From Actinomadura sp. KC06 (GTDB taxonomy: Bacteria; Actinomycetota; Actinomycetes; Streptosporangiales; Streptosporangiaceae), in the NCBI RefSeq assembly GCF_004348735.1, contig NZ_SMKT01000012.1, positions 1 through 64,000 of the forward strand: a DNA stretch of 64,000 nt, in the 5' to 3' direction. The position numbers were made by a program, and so were the translations under genes. Shown here in pieces: positions 1-9,302 of the stretch. Numbering within the stretch: position 1 is the first letter of the stretch; the number at the start of each line of letters is the position of its first letter. The notes under the pieces were generated by a model. That model was not told the origin of the DNA. It searched no databases and worked only from the letters and a program-made list of their open reading frames with translations.

Positions 1-230
1 GGCGGGTGTGGTGGACCGCCGATACGCCATGCCTGGGAGGGCCGGGCGCGGGGGCTGGCTGTTTCCGGCGCAGGGTCGTGTTGCTCGACGAGATCGCCGT
101 CCAGTGGGCTCCTGCACAGAGCGGGTGAGGGTACGCAGGTGTGTCTCGTTGCCGTTGTGCTGACGGGCGGGCGGTGAGGCCGTCAGCGGGTGGTCAGTGG
201 CCGGTCAGCGGGGGCGGCGAGTCTCGGGGC

Positions 231-1415
231 ATGACGAACACGAGCATTCTCATCTCCGGCGCCGGGATCGGCGGGCCCGCTCTGGCGTACTGGCTCGACC
301 GGTACGGCTTCGACGTGACCGTCGTCGAGCGCTGGAACGGCATCAGGCCCGGCGGACAGGCGATCGACGTTCGGGGGCCCGCGCTGGACGTGGCCGAGCG
401 GATGGGCGTTCTGGACGCGATACGCGCCAAGAGCACCGGCATGCGCGGGATGTCGGTGGTGGACGCGGCGGGTGAGGAGGTCTACCGGTCGCAGGAGCGG
501 ACCGTCAGCGGCGGTGACCTGGCGAGCCCGGACGTGGAGATCCTCCGAGACGATCTGGCGCAGATCATCGCGGCGGCGGGCGGGGAGCGGATCGAGTACC
601 TCTTCGATGACTCGATCATGGCGCTGGAGCAGGACGCGGACGGGGTCCGGGTGCGGTTCGACAGCGGCCTGGAGCGGTCTTTCGGGCTCGTGATCGGGGC
701 AGACGGGCTGCATTCCACCACGCGCCGGCTGGCGTTCGGGCCGACGGAGCTGCAAGAGCTCGGGACCTGCATGGCCGTCTTCAGCGTCCCGAACTTCCTC
801 GGGCTGGACGGCTGGCAGGTGATGCACCAGATGCCGGGCGGCGGCCTGCGCGGCGGCATGGTGATGAGCGTGCGGAACGGTACCGAAGCCCGCGCCTACC
901 TGATGTTCGATCCGGCGGGACCACTGGAGTACGACCACCGAGACATCGAGGCGCAGAAGAAGCTCGTGGCCCGCGAGCTGGAAGGGGACAGCTGGGTGAT
1001 GCCAAAGCTGCTGGAGCTGATGTGGGCGGCTCCAGACTTCCACTTCGACTCGGCGGCGCAGGTCCGTCTCGACGCCTGGTCGAGCGGCCGGGTGGCGCTG
1101 CTGGGGGACGCGGGCTACTGCGGGTCCCCGCTGTCCGGGCAGGGAACGAGCATGGCCATGGTCGGCGCCTACGTCCTGGCGGGCGAGCTGAAGGCGGCCG
1201 ACGGCGACCATGTCCGGGCCTTCGCCGCCTACGAGGAGGAGCTGCGCGGCTACGTCGGCGCGAACCAGCGAATCGCGGTCGAGAACATGAGGGCGCGGCG
1301 AGCGCAGCTCGCGGCCGAGACCCAGGGAGAGGAGGCAGCGGCCGAGGCGCTGGCGGAAATAGGGGTGGAGGAGTTCACCGAGGTCGTCAGCTCGTACACG
1401 ATCAAAAGGTACTGA
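231..1415 (+). CDS. FAD-dependent monooxygenase (PHBH fold)
   Basis: This is a soluble flavin monooxygenase of about 394 residues, a normal length for the p-hydroxybenzoate hydroxylase fold. The Rossmann FAD motif (GAGIGGPALAYWL) begins about ten residues from the ATG at 231. The mid-protein motif GLVIGADGLHSTTR follows, and the second FAD/ribityl motif GRVALLGDAGYCGSPLSGQG lies near residue 290. The reading frame is open upstream to 141, but that extension is low-complexity, and the FAD motif must sit near the N-terminus, so I chose 231. Such enzymes use NAD(P)H and oxygen to hydroxylate aromatics, polyketides or antibiotics (TetX- and RdmE-like). The substrate cannot be read from the sequence. 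The gene stands alone, with no biosynthetic neighbours in view. Confidence 0.88.
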   Translation: MTNTSILISGAGIGGPALAYWLDRYGFDVTVVERWNGIRPGGQAIDVRGPALDVAERMGVLDAIRAKSTGMRGMSVVDAAGEEVYRSQERTVSGGDLASPDVEILRDDLAQIIAAAGGERIEYLFDDSIMALEQDADGVRVRFDSGLERSFGLVIGADGLHSTTRRLAFGPTELQELGTCMAVFSVPNFLGLDGWQVMHQMPGGGLRGGMVMSVRNGTEARAYLMFDPAGPLEYDHRDIEAQKKLVARELEGDSWVMPKLLELMWAAPDFHFDSAAQVRLDAWSSGRVALLGDAGYCGSPLSGQGTSMAMVGAYVLAGELKAADGDHVRAFAAYEEELRGYVGANQRIAVENMRARRAQLAAETQGEEAAAEALAEIGVEEFTEVVSSYTIKRY

Positions 1416-1619
1416 CACGAGACCGCCGGGCGCCGCCCCTACGGTCACTTCCGCACGGCCCGACGCGGCCCTGCCCTGCCACCTCCTCCCGACACAGGAG
1501 AGCACGAGTGCTGGTTTCGGTGGGTGCGCAGTCCGGTCGCCTCGGGGATGGCCCGGGCGGGAACTGGAAACGCTACACGACGGCGCTCCAGCCGTTCAGG
1601 GCGGCGTAGGTTGGCAGGT

Positions 1620-1800
1620 CAGATGCGTAGGCAGGAGCCGCCGCAGCCATCGACGCGGGTCGCGCCGTCGCGGATGCCGTGGCTCACCGCACACCGGCGG
1701 CTGGCTCGCGACTACGAACGCAATACCGCCACCAGCGAAGTATGATCCGGTGGCCGCCATCGGCCTCATGCATGCCCCGCTGCTTGGGGGGGTGGACGAC
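1620..1800 (+). pseudogene. Decayed C-terminus of an IS5-type transposase
   Basis: From about 1675 to 1745 one frame reads WLTAHRRLARDYERNTATSE, very like the conserved C-terminal block of actinobacterial IS5-family DDE transposases. The continuation (MIRW, then AAIGLM) is split over the other two frames just downstream. No catalytic DDE region, intact ORF or terminal inverted repeat is visible. This is the only recognisable content of the stretch 1416-1810. Confidence 0.6.
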
Positions 1801-1810
1801 CGGCCGTCGG

Positions 1811-2143
1811 TCAGGGCCTGCGTCCGCCCGAATGCCAGCGCCTGTGCAATTCTTCATGGCATTCCGTGCGCAGCCGTTCGAGTGTCTCCCCGGCCGGAAG
1901 CGGATCCTGATATGCCTGAAGAGCCTGGGAGGCAAGGCGTTCCGGCCACATCGGCGTCGCCGGACCGGGGACCTGTCTGTACTGGCTGGAGAATGAGTCC
2001 TCTCCGTTGATCACTTTGATCTGGTCCGTATCCGTCGAGGTGAAGCGGTAGGTCATCTCCTCGCCTGCGGAATCGATGAACACCATGGCCACTTCGTTAT
2101 CCGACAAGATCGTCAAGGACCGGAGCGTCAGGTACGTCGCCAT
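1811..2143 (-). CDS. Hypothetical protein, 110 residues
   Basis: This is an unrecognised small soluble protein. The N-terminal half looks like a genuine beta-rich domain (LTILSDNEVAMVFIDSAGEE, then MTYRFTSTDTDQIKVING). The C-terminal half is helical and acidic, with three Cys/His residues near the end. There is no signal peptide or membrane segment, and only a weak purine-rich stretch precedes the ATG. The composition is less arginine-rich than the shadow frames around it, which is why I believe it is coding. It lies between a transposase scrap and a protease gene and may be a remnant cargo gene. I infer no function. Confidence 0.55.
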   Translation of the reverse strand: MATYLTLRSLTILSDNEVAMVFIDSAGEEMTYRFTSTDTDQIKVINGEDSFSSQYRQVPGPATPMWPERLASQALQAYQDPLPAGETLERLRTECHEELHRRWHSGGRRP

Positions 2144-2645
2144 GATCCGATCGTCCCACTCTCGGGCGGCTCCACGTCATCGGGCCTTACCACTCCGACA
2201 GGCGCTCCCTGAGCCCAACGTGGTCCCGAAGGCTCATCGGGTCAACTTCTCAAACACGCACTCAGAACCGTCAGGTGCGAAGTGTTTAGTCTTGGCTGAG
2301 AGTGGCCGCCGCAGTAGCGAGCAGGACTTCAAGATCGCGGATCGCCCGCTTCGGCCGGCTCCCGCACCCGCGTGGTCGACGATCACACGTTCGGCGACGC
2401 GCGGTGTGCGGGTCCGAAGGGCGCGGGAACCGGCGTCCGGGGGCCAGATCCTGCTGGCATGCGAGACAACCGGTGTTCCCCGCGTTTTCGCAATTGTCCG
2501 GCGCTGTTGACGGTTCTCGCGGGCTGTGTCTTGGCTGCCGCAACGCAGAACGACGGAATCCCGCCTGATCATAAACTCAGACGGGATTCCATTGTTCGGC
2601 TCCAGGCCGTCTGGAGGACGGCCATGGGTCACTGCCCCTGGGGGT
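2144..2645. other. Gene-free stretch with one stem-loop
   Basis: About 500 bases lie between the hypothetical gene and the 3' end of the large protease. Frames are open on both strands, but their translations are arginine/proline-rich and show no domain. The only structured element I see is the stem-loop at 2555-2590. Confidence 0.5.
2555..2590 (-). terminator. Stem-loop terminator of the chimeric protease gene
   Basis: Two 14-base arms (2555-2568 and 2577-2590) flank an 8-base loop. The single mismatch becomes a G-U wobble in the minus-strand transcript but an A-C mismatch in the plus strand, so the hairpin suits minus-strand RNA. It lies 55 bases past the protease stop at 2646. The U-tract is weak, as is common in actinobacteria. 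Confidence 0.6.
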
Positions 2646-5487
2646 TTAGAAGGTCAGTTTCCAGGAGTCGAGTGTGCCTTGGTCCCGGTGGAAGATGTCC
2701 CGGACAAGGAGCTTCCAGGGGCCGTTGGCTGGTTCGCCTGAGGCGTTGACGGTGTAGGTTTCGGCCAGATTCGCCGCGCTGTCGCCGCCGTTGGCGGGGC
2801 GCAGGGGATAGTGCTTGCCGCTGGGAGCGATCAGGTCGATGTGGAGATCACCGCGGTAGGTGTGTTTCACCGACACCGCCGCTTTGAGGGTGGCGGGGGC
2901 GTTACCGCTTTGTCCGCTGACCTCGATCGTGCTGGTGACTCCCTTCTGGTCTAGATCGGGGACGGTCATGTCGGTGTCGTTGGTGAATTCCCTGCCGCCG
3001 GGGGTCTCGGGGCCGAGTTCGGCGAGGATCGCGTCGGAGTACTTGGTGATTCTGGTGGAGATGCCGGGCCCCTGGCATTGGGAGTCGCCGGATGAGTGGA
3101 TGCCGACGAGCGTGTAGGTGCCCGATCGAGGTTCCGGCAATATAGGGCGAGCCGCTGTCGCCTCGGCAGCTGCCGACCTCGCCCTTATGCGGGCCGTGGC
3201 AGAGCTGGTTTTGCGGGTTGAAGGTGAAGCCGACGTCCTTGCAGGTCTTGCCGTCGATAATGGGGAACTTGGCCTTTTGCAGATGTGACTGGTACCCCGT
3301 GCCGCCGTCGGTGTTGCCGTAGGTGAGCATGGTGGTGTCGGTGCCGGGTTTGTCGATTACGCCGTTGTCCTTGCCCAGGGCGACTTTCAGGGTCTGGGTG
3401 CCAAGGTTTTTGTCCAGTGTCAGGACGGCGACGTCGCTGCCGTCGAGCTTGCCCGGTGTGTAGCCGGGTTCGATCCACCGCTTGATCGGTTTGGCGGTGG
3501 TGCCCTGGGAGGCGTCCTTCAGGTCATCGCGGCCGAACACGATGGTTTTGGACTGCCAGTTGTCGGCGCTGTTGTCCACGCAGTGCGCGGCGGTGATGAC
3601 CTTGTTGGGGCGGACCAGCGCGCCGCCGCAGTTCAGCTTCTGCGGATGGGGGCTGCCGGGGCGCAAAATCGCAACCGCCCACGGGTACTCGGCGGTGGTG
3701 GTGTCGGTGCCGCCCCGGACGAAGGGTTCGGCCGACGGTGATGCGGCGCTGTCGGCGAAGCACATGGGCGAGGAGAGGCCCGACCAGCAGACGATCTTGC
3801 GCTGGGTCACGGCGCTCAGGCCGCCGGTGTCGGTGACGGTGAGCTTGCTGATGTAGTCGGCGGTCTTGTTCGGGTAGGGATGCTTGGCGACCTTGTCGCC
3901 GCCGGTGCCGCCGTCACCGAAGTCCCACTGGTAGGACGCGATGGCGCCGTCGGGGTCCTTGGAGCCACCTGCGTCGAAGGTGCACTGGCCCGACCAGCAC
4001 TGCGCGCTGAAGCTCGCGGTCGGCGCCAGGTTGGGGTCGCCGCCCGGCTTGCCCGCGGTGACTTCCTGCTCGGTGGAGTTGCTGTTGCCCGCGCTGTCGG
4101 TGACGGTCAGCTTGACCTTGTAGGCGCCGGCCTTGGCGTAATTGTGCTTGTACTTCACGCCGTCGCCGGTGCCGCCGTCGCCGAAGTCCCAGCGGTAGGA
4201 CGTCGCCCCGGTGGAGACGGACGCGTCGAACGCACAAGACGGAGCCGTGATGGCGCAGCTGGCGGTGAACTTGGCCGCGGGACCGCCGGGACCGGGGTCA
4301 CCTGGGCCGAACTGGACGTTCAGCAGCTTGTTCGGTGATCTGGTGCCGGGGTTCTTCACCACGCCCTGGGTCGCGGCGTTGACGATCGCGTCGTGGGCCT
4401 GCTTGGCGGTCGCGCCGGGGTTGGCGTGCAGCCAAACCGCCACCGCGCCCGCGACGTGCGGAGCGGCCATCGAGGTGCCGGTCTTTTGGGTGATGCCGGT
4501 ATCGCTGCTGTGCGAGGCAGCGTCGATGTAGGTGCCGGGGGCGAACACATCGACGCATCTGCCGTAGTTGGACATCGAGTTGCGGCGGTCGTCGCGCTCG
4601 GTGTTGCCGACCGTGATCACCTCGGGCAGCTTGGCGGGGCCGTAGCCGCAGGCGTCGGCGTTGCTGTTGCCCGCGGCCGCCACGAACACCAGCCCCTGGC
4701 CGGTCAGGTTCCGGATCATGTCGGCGGCGAAGTCGGCGGTGTCGAAGATCAGGCTCATGTTCACCACCGCGGGCTTGACGCCGTTGCGTCCGAGCCACTC
4801 CAGCGCGTCCATGGCCCAGGAGTCCGGGGCGGTCGAACCGCAGCCGAAGGTCCGCAGGGCCACGACCTTGACCTGTTTGGCGACCCCGTAGACCTTGCCG
4901 CCCACGGTGCCCGCGACATGGGTGCCGTGCCCGTTGCAGTCACTGCCATCGCCCGGCTTGCTGTCGGTGAAGTCCCCGCCGACGCTGGCGCGGCCCCCGA
5001 ACTCGGTGTGGGTCTTGCGAATGCCCCCGTCCATCACATAGGCGGTGGCCAGGGACGCGGTGTTGGGTGGGTTGTACTTTTTGTCCAGCGGCAGGTTCTT
5101 CTGGTCGATCCGGTCAAGGCCCCAGGTGGCGTCGTCCTGAGCCAGCCGGGCCGTGCCCTCCTGGTACACGGCCGCCACCGCGGCGTGGCCGGCCAGTCGG
5201 CGTGCCTTGGCCTCGTCCAGCCCGCGCACCAGGAACCCGTTGCCGGCGGCGGTGTAGACGGACTTGAGCTGGCCGCCGTGGGCTCGCGTGAGGTCAGAGG
5301 CGGTCTGGCCCACTGAACGCGAGTCCTTGAGCTTGACCAGGTAGCTGCCCGGGATGGGTGTGCGGGCCGCGATCACCCTGCCTTCCGGTTCGGCGGCCGA
5401 GCCGACGCCGGGCAACAGCGCCGCGACCACGACCGCGGCGAGCGCCGCGACCGCCGATGAAGAGATACGTCTCCTGGGAGCGTTCAC
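2646..5487 (-). CDS. Secreted subtilisin-PKD-PKD-trypsin-P-domain protease, frameshifted
   Basis: A GTG start at 5487 follows GGAGG. A Sec signal peptide (residues 1-31) and an I9-type propeptide (about 35-115) come first. The S8 subtilisin domain follows, with Asp153, His187 (NGHGTHVAG), oxyanion Asn274 and Ser339 (GTSMAAPHVAG). Two PKD domains lie at about 404-478 and 485-562, each with a WDFGDGGTG motif. A complete trypsin (S1) domain has His634 (TAAHC), Asp684 and Ser777 (GDSGSP). Right after the trypsin serine loop, near 3117-3122, the frame shifts by one base. The same-sense second frame (to 2646) continues the trypsin fold (TYTLVGIHSSGD) and then a proprotein-convertase P domain. Removing one C from the run ATCGGGCACCTAC restores a protein of about 945 residues. 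Either a recent mutation or a sequencing error explains it. Two protease classes with full triads in one chain are unusual. Confidence 0.85.
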
Positions 5488-5763
5488 GGGGGTCCTCCAT
5501 TTCTAAAGCGCGGCAAGGATGCACGCGCAGGACGGAGACATCCCAAAGGGTAGGAATCGCAGACCCAAGCCGCATCCGGGAAAGCCCTCGTCTCACCAGC
5601 ACCGGGAATTTCCCTGTCGTTGCAGAACAGTCGTTGATGAATAACAAGGGATTCCCCTATTTCCTCGGCCGCCGGGTCACGCCACGCAGCAGTTCTCTGA
5701 ATTCCCCCTGCACGGCGCCCTCCCTGCTTTCGCCACGGGACAGCCGGCAGAAAGGTCAGGTCT

Positions 5764-6104
5764 GTGCAGCATTTCCCACATCTCGTCCGCTGGAGCGCAT
5801 TCACCGCCGCCAGCGTCCTGTCCACCACCCCCGCGCAGGCCGAGCCCCGAACCATCCGACCCCGCTGCTGAAGGCCATAACGCGATCTGAGTTTGGGCGC
5901 CGCACAGTGCGCGAACCTCTCACGGACGAAGCCACCGCCCCGGACGGCCACGAGCCTGCGAATGACCTCCAGGGCGACCAGGCCGGATACTGGTTCGACA
6001 CCGCCAGCGGCACACTCGTCGCGGCCGTCCCCAGCGACGCGGCGGCTGATGCCCGTCCGACTGTGCGCCGGCACCCAGCGGGTCAGCCACAGCGCCGCCT
6101 AACT
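5764..6104 (+). pseudogene. Remnant of a streptogrisin-type protease (signal and prodomain only)
   Basis: A GTG at 5764 opens a signal-peptide-like segment (VRWSAFTAASVLSTTPAQAE) that hits a stop at 5869. A second frame then reads AGYWFDTASGTLVAAV, the typical motif of the prodomain of S1E/alpha-lytic proteases. It matches AGMWFDPEKGTLVVPV in the intact protease at 9303. A further frame change gives VRLCAGTQRVSHSAA and a stop at about 6104. No catalytic domain follows. This is a gene broken by at least two frameshifts and a 3' deletion. Confidence 0.6.
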
Positions 6105-6182
6105 GCCCGCATCTGAACCCGTACGGGCCATGCGGACACCCTGGAACCAGGCGAGCACCACTCCCCACCAGGGGTCGTCGCC

Positions 6183-6365
6183 ATGGCCACCATCAGCGTG
6201 TTCGCGGCCATTCTCACCGTGCTGTGCGCGGCGTACCAGCGGCGGCACGCCGACCCCGAAGAAGAACCCGAGGAATGGGAAGAACACCAAGGCTCCGGCG
6301 TCGTCGCGGACACTCCATCTCCTGTTCAAGCGCACCGGAGATGGCCATCAGCAGTCGGCTTGTAG
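6183..6365 (+). CDS. Possible small membrane protein, 60 residues
   Basis: The ATG at 6183 is preceded by a G-rich stretch. The first 17 residues form one hydrophobic helix (ISVFAAILTVLCAAYQ), followed by an arginine/histidine turn and a strongly acidic segment (DPEEEPEEWEEH). That pattern looks selected, but the final third reads like non-coding sequence, so the true 3' end is doubtful. It sits between the protease remnant and the LuxR-type regulator. It may be noise. The rest of 6105-6554 shows nothing else. Confidence 0.3.
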   Translation: MATISVFAAILTVLCAAYQRRHADPEEEPEEWEEHQGSGVVADTPSPVQAHRRWPSAVGL

Positions 6366-6554
6366 CTGCGTCAACATCGCTGTCGCAATGACTCGTAGTA
6401 AGAGGGTGTCTCGCGTGGGAGGTCTGGTGAGTCGCCAGTAGTTGGTAACGGCGCCTGCAAGGAAGAGGATCCGGGGCCCGTAGTAGGGCGTCGGTGCGGT
6501 GGCGAGGGTTTTCCCTCTGTCGGCGCAGGGGCTCACTGCCTACGATCACGTGGC

Positions 6555-9212
6555 ATGGTGGTGCGCGCCGGGTTGACAGCCGCCGCCGGGGCGCTGGCGG
6601 CGGGTGAGCGCGTCGTGCTCCGCGGCCCGGCGGGAGTCGGCAAGAGCACGTTGCTGGACTGTCTGGTCCGGGACCGGCCGGGGCCGGTGATCCGGGTGGG
6701 CACTGGCAGCGATGCGCTTGAATTTGCGGTCGTCGCGGAGATTATCGACGTTGTGCCCGCGCGGCTGATCGGCACGCTGGCCGGGCCGCAGCGGGAGGCG
6801 GTGGGGGCGCTGTTGCGGCGAGAGCCAGGCGAGGCCGACCCGCTGGCGGTGCGGTTCGCGCTCGCCGAGGTGCTCGCTGGATCCGGCGGACTGCTGGTGA
6901 TCGACGACGCCCACTGGACGGATCCGGCCAGCGTTGGGGCGTTGACGCACGCGCTTCGGCGCTGTGGCGGGCGGGTGGGGTGCCTGATCGCCGAGCGCAC
7001 GTCACCGGGATTGTCGGTGACCGAACGGCTCGGTGGAGCGTGGACGGTGGTGCCGGTGCCGCCGCTGTCGGGCCAGGAGGTGGCGTCGCTGCTGAGCGAG
7101 CACGGCATCGCCTGCCACCTGGCCGGGCGGGTGCACGCGGCGAGCGGTGGATTCGCGGGATGGGCGCTGGAGATCGGCAGGGCTCTGGCGGCCGGGACCG
7201 ATCCGCGTCCGGTCAGGCGTCTCATTGCCGCACGGCTCGTGGAACTGCCCGCCGCGACCCGCGATGTGCTGCTGCCGGTAGCGCTGGCGCGGCGGCCGAC
7301 GTTCTCGCTGCTGTGCCGGGCGGGATGGCCGGACGCCGACGTCGAGCTGCAGCCTGCGGTGGCGGCGGGTCTGGTCACTCTGGACGAGATGAGGGGGACA
7401 GCCGCAAGAGACGCCACAGTGAGGTTCGCCGGGACGGCCATCGCCGACACGGTGATCGAGGAAGAGGGCGGGAGCCGCCGGGCGACGGTGCACCGGGCGC
7501 TGGCCGAGGCGTCCGAGGATCCCGCCGATCGTCTTCGCCATCGCGCGCTGGCCGATCCGGGACCGGACGCCGGTCTGGCCCACGAGCTGGCGGCGGCGGC
7601 CGTGGTCGCGCGTGCGGCGGGTGATCGTGCGGGCGCCGCCGAGCTGGGGCTGCTAGCGGCCGAACGCGCTCCGGGCCGGGCGAGCGGCGTGGTGGCCGAG
7701 GCGACGGCCGACGCGGCGGCTGCCGGGCGTGCCGATCTGGTCCAGCGGGGCGAGGCGCTCCTGGAGGAGATGGGCACCCCCGCCGAACGCACCCGGGCCC
7801 GGCTGGCGGTCATCCGGACGGCAGGGCAGTCGCTGCACGGCCATGACGACACCTTCGCGCGGGCTCTGGCCGACGCCGGTGGCAATCCGGCCTTGCAGGC
7901 CGAGGTCCGCATTCGCCTGGCGGTGCGCGCCAACCTGACCGAGGCCAATCCCGCCCGGGCCAGGGACGAGGCCGACCGGGCGTGCGATCTGGCGACCGCC
8001 GCCGGCGACCGCGCGCTTCTCGCGGCGGCGCTGACGATGCGCGCCCGGGTCGAGCGGATCATCGGCCATCCGGACGCGGAACGCTCGCTGGCGGACGCGC
8101 TGATCCTGGCGCCCGGCGGTCAGGCCCCAATGAACGACTCGGCCAGGTTCCTCGCGGCCCGGCACGCGCTGTTCGACGACCGGCTCGACGACGCCCGCAC
8201 GATGCTGCTCGACCTGCTGCCCGCGGCCGAACGGTCCGGCGACGCCGAGGACCTGACCGACGTGCTGCGCGGTCTCGCCGAGGCCGAGGTCCGGTCGGGC
8301 GCCTGCGTGCAGGCGTCGTCGTATGCGGCGCGTGCGATGGAGCTGACCAAGACGGCGGGGCTGTCCGCGGGACCGGCCTGGTACAGCATGGCCTTGACGG
8401 AGGCGGCGGGTGGTGACTTCGGCCGTGCGCGGGCGTATGCGGAGCACGGCGCCGCCGCCTCCGAGGAGGAGCACGACGTGATCTTCCTCGCTCGTTGCCT
8501 GCATGTGCTGGGGGTGGTCGACCTGGTCCGCGGCGATCCGGCGGAGGCCGTCCGGGCGCTCGGCCGGGTGGGCGACCTGGAGCGGATGGCCGGTGTCGTC
8601 GACCCCTCGCAGCTTCGCTGGCACGGTGATCTGGCGATCGCGCTGGCCCTGACCGGACGTCCCGGCCAGGCACGCCGGCTGCTGGCGGAGGTCCGGCCCA
8701 CCGCTGAGCAATTGGGCCGGATGGGTGTCGTGGCCGCGCTTGACCACGCACAGGGGGAGGTCATGGCCGCCGACGGCGGTGATCTGTCCGAGGCGGCCGA
8801 GGCGCTGGCGTGTTCGGCACGGCGGTTCGGTGAGCTCGGCCTGCCGTTGGAACAGGGGCGGGTGCTGCTGTCTTTGGCCAGCGTTACGCGCCGGCGGCGC
8901 CGCCGGGCCGAGGCGCGTGTGCTGGTGGCGCGCGCGGGTGAGGTGTTCAGCGCGGCGCGGGCCTGGCCCTGGCTCCGGCTTACCGGGCAGGCCGCCGCCC
9001 GGCTCGACCCGGTCGCGCTCAAGGCCGGCCACGCGGCCGAGCTGACCGCGAGCGAGGAACGGGTGGCCGAGCTGGTCGCGGCGGGCGCCAGCAACCGGGA
9101 GATCGCCGTGGCGTTGTCGGTGAGCGTCAAGACGGTCGAGGCGAGGCTGACGCGGATCTACCGCAAGCGCGGCGTCCGCTCCCGCACACAGCTGGCCACC
9201 CTGCTTCGCTGA
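6555..9212 (+). CDS. LuxR-family ATP-binding transcriptional regulator (LAL type)
   Basis: This 885-residue cytoplasmic regulator has the size and layout of the MalT-like LAL family. An N-terminal AAA/STAND ATPase has Walker A GPAGVGKST (Lys30) and Walker B LLVIDDAHW (about 113-121). A long alanine-rich, TPR-like helical middle follows. A C-terminal LuxR helix-turn-helix (about 825-885) contains LTASEERVAELVAAGASNRE and VSVKTVEARLTRIYRKRGV. LAL proteins bind ATP and an inducer and activate nearby genes. The gene downstream in the same direction, 90 bases away, is a secreted protease and is the obvious candidate target. Start at ATG 6555; no strong ribosome-binding site is visible. Confidence 0.9.
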   Translation: MVVRAGLTAAAGALAAGERVVLRGPAGVGKSTLLDCLVRDRPGPVIRVGTGSDALEFAVVAEIIDVVPARLIGTLAGPQREAVGALLRREPGEADPLAVRFALAEVLAGSGGLLVIDDAHWTDPASVGALTHALRRCGGRVGCLIAERTSPGLSVTERLGGAWTVVPVPPLSGQEVASLLSEHGIACHLAGRVHAASGGFAGWALEIGRALAAGTDPRPVRRLIAARLVELPAATRDVLLPVALARRPTFSLLCRAGWPDADVELQPAVAAGLVTLDEMRGTAARDATVRFAGTAIADTVIEEEGGSRRATVHRALAEASEDPADRLRHRALADPGPDAGLAHELAAAAVVARAAGDRAGAAELGLLAAERAPGRASGVVAEATADAAAAGRADLVQRGEALLEEMGTPAERTRARLAVIRTAGQSLHGHDDTFARALADAGGNPALQAEVRIRLAVRANLTEANPARARDEADRACDLATAAGDRALLAAALTMRARVERIIGHPDAERSLADALILAPGGQAPMNDSARFLAARHALFDDRLDDARTMLLDLLPAAERSGDAEDLTDVLRGLAEAEVRSGACVQASSYAARAMELTKTAGLSAGPAWYSMALTEAAGGDFGRARAYAEHGAAASEEEHDVIFLARCLHVLGVVDLVRGDPAEAVRALGRVGDLERMAGVVDPSQLRWHGDLAIALALTGRPGQARRLLAEVRPTAEQLGRMGVVAALDHAQGEVMAADGGDLSEAAEALACSARRFGELGLPLEQGRVLLSLASVTRRRRRRAEARVLVARAGEVFSAARAWPWLRLTGQAAARLDPVALKAGHAAELTASEERVAELVAAGASNREIAVALSVSVKTVEARLTRIYRKRGVRSRTQLATLLR

Positions 9213-9302
9213 CTTCGCACGGAGCAAGGGGTTCCTCGCTTTTGGGGCGGATGCCGGCTCCCTACCGTTCTGGCATCCCCCAACCCCCGAAAGGCGCAAT
9301 CG

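Noticed and set aside
2234..2632. Minus-strand 132-codon frame downstream of the chimeric protease
   Set aside because: It contains the terminator hairpin and shows no domain or ribosome-binding site.
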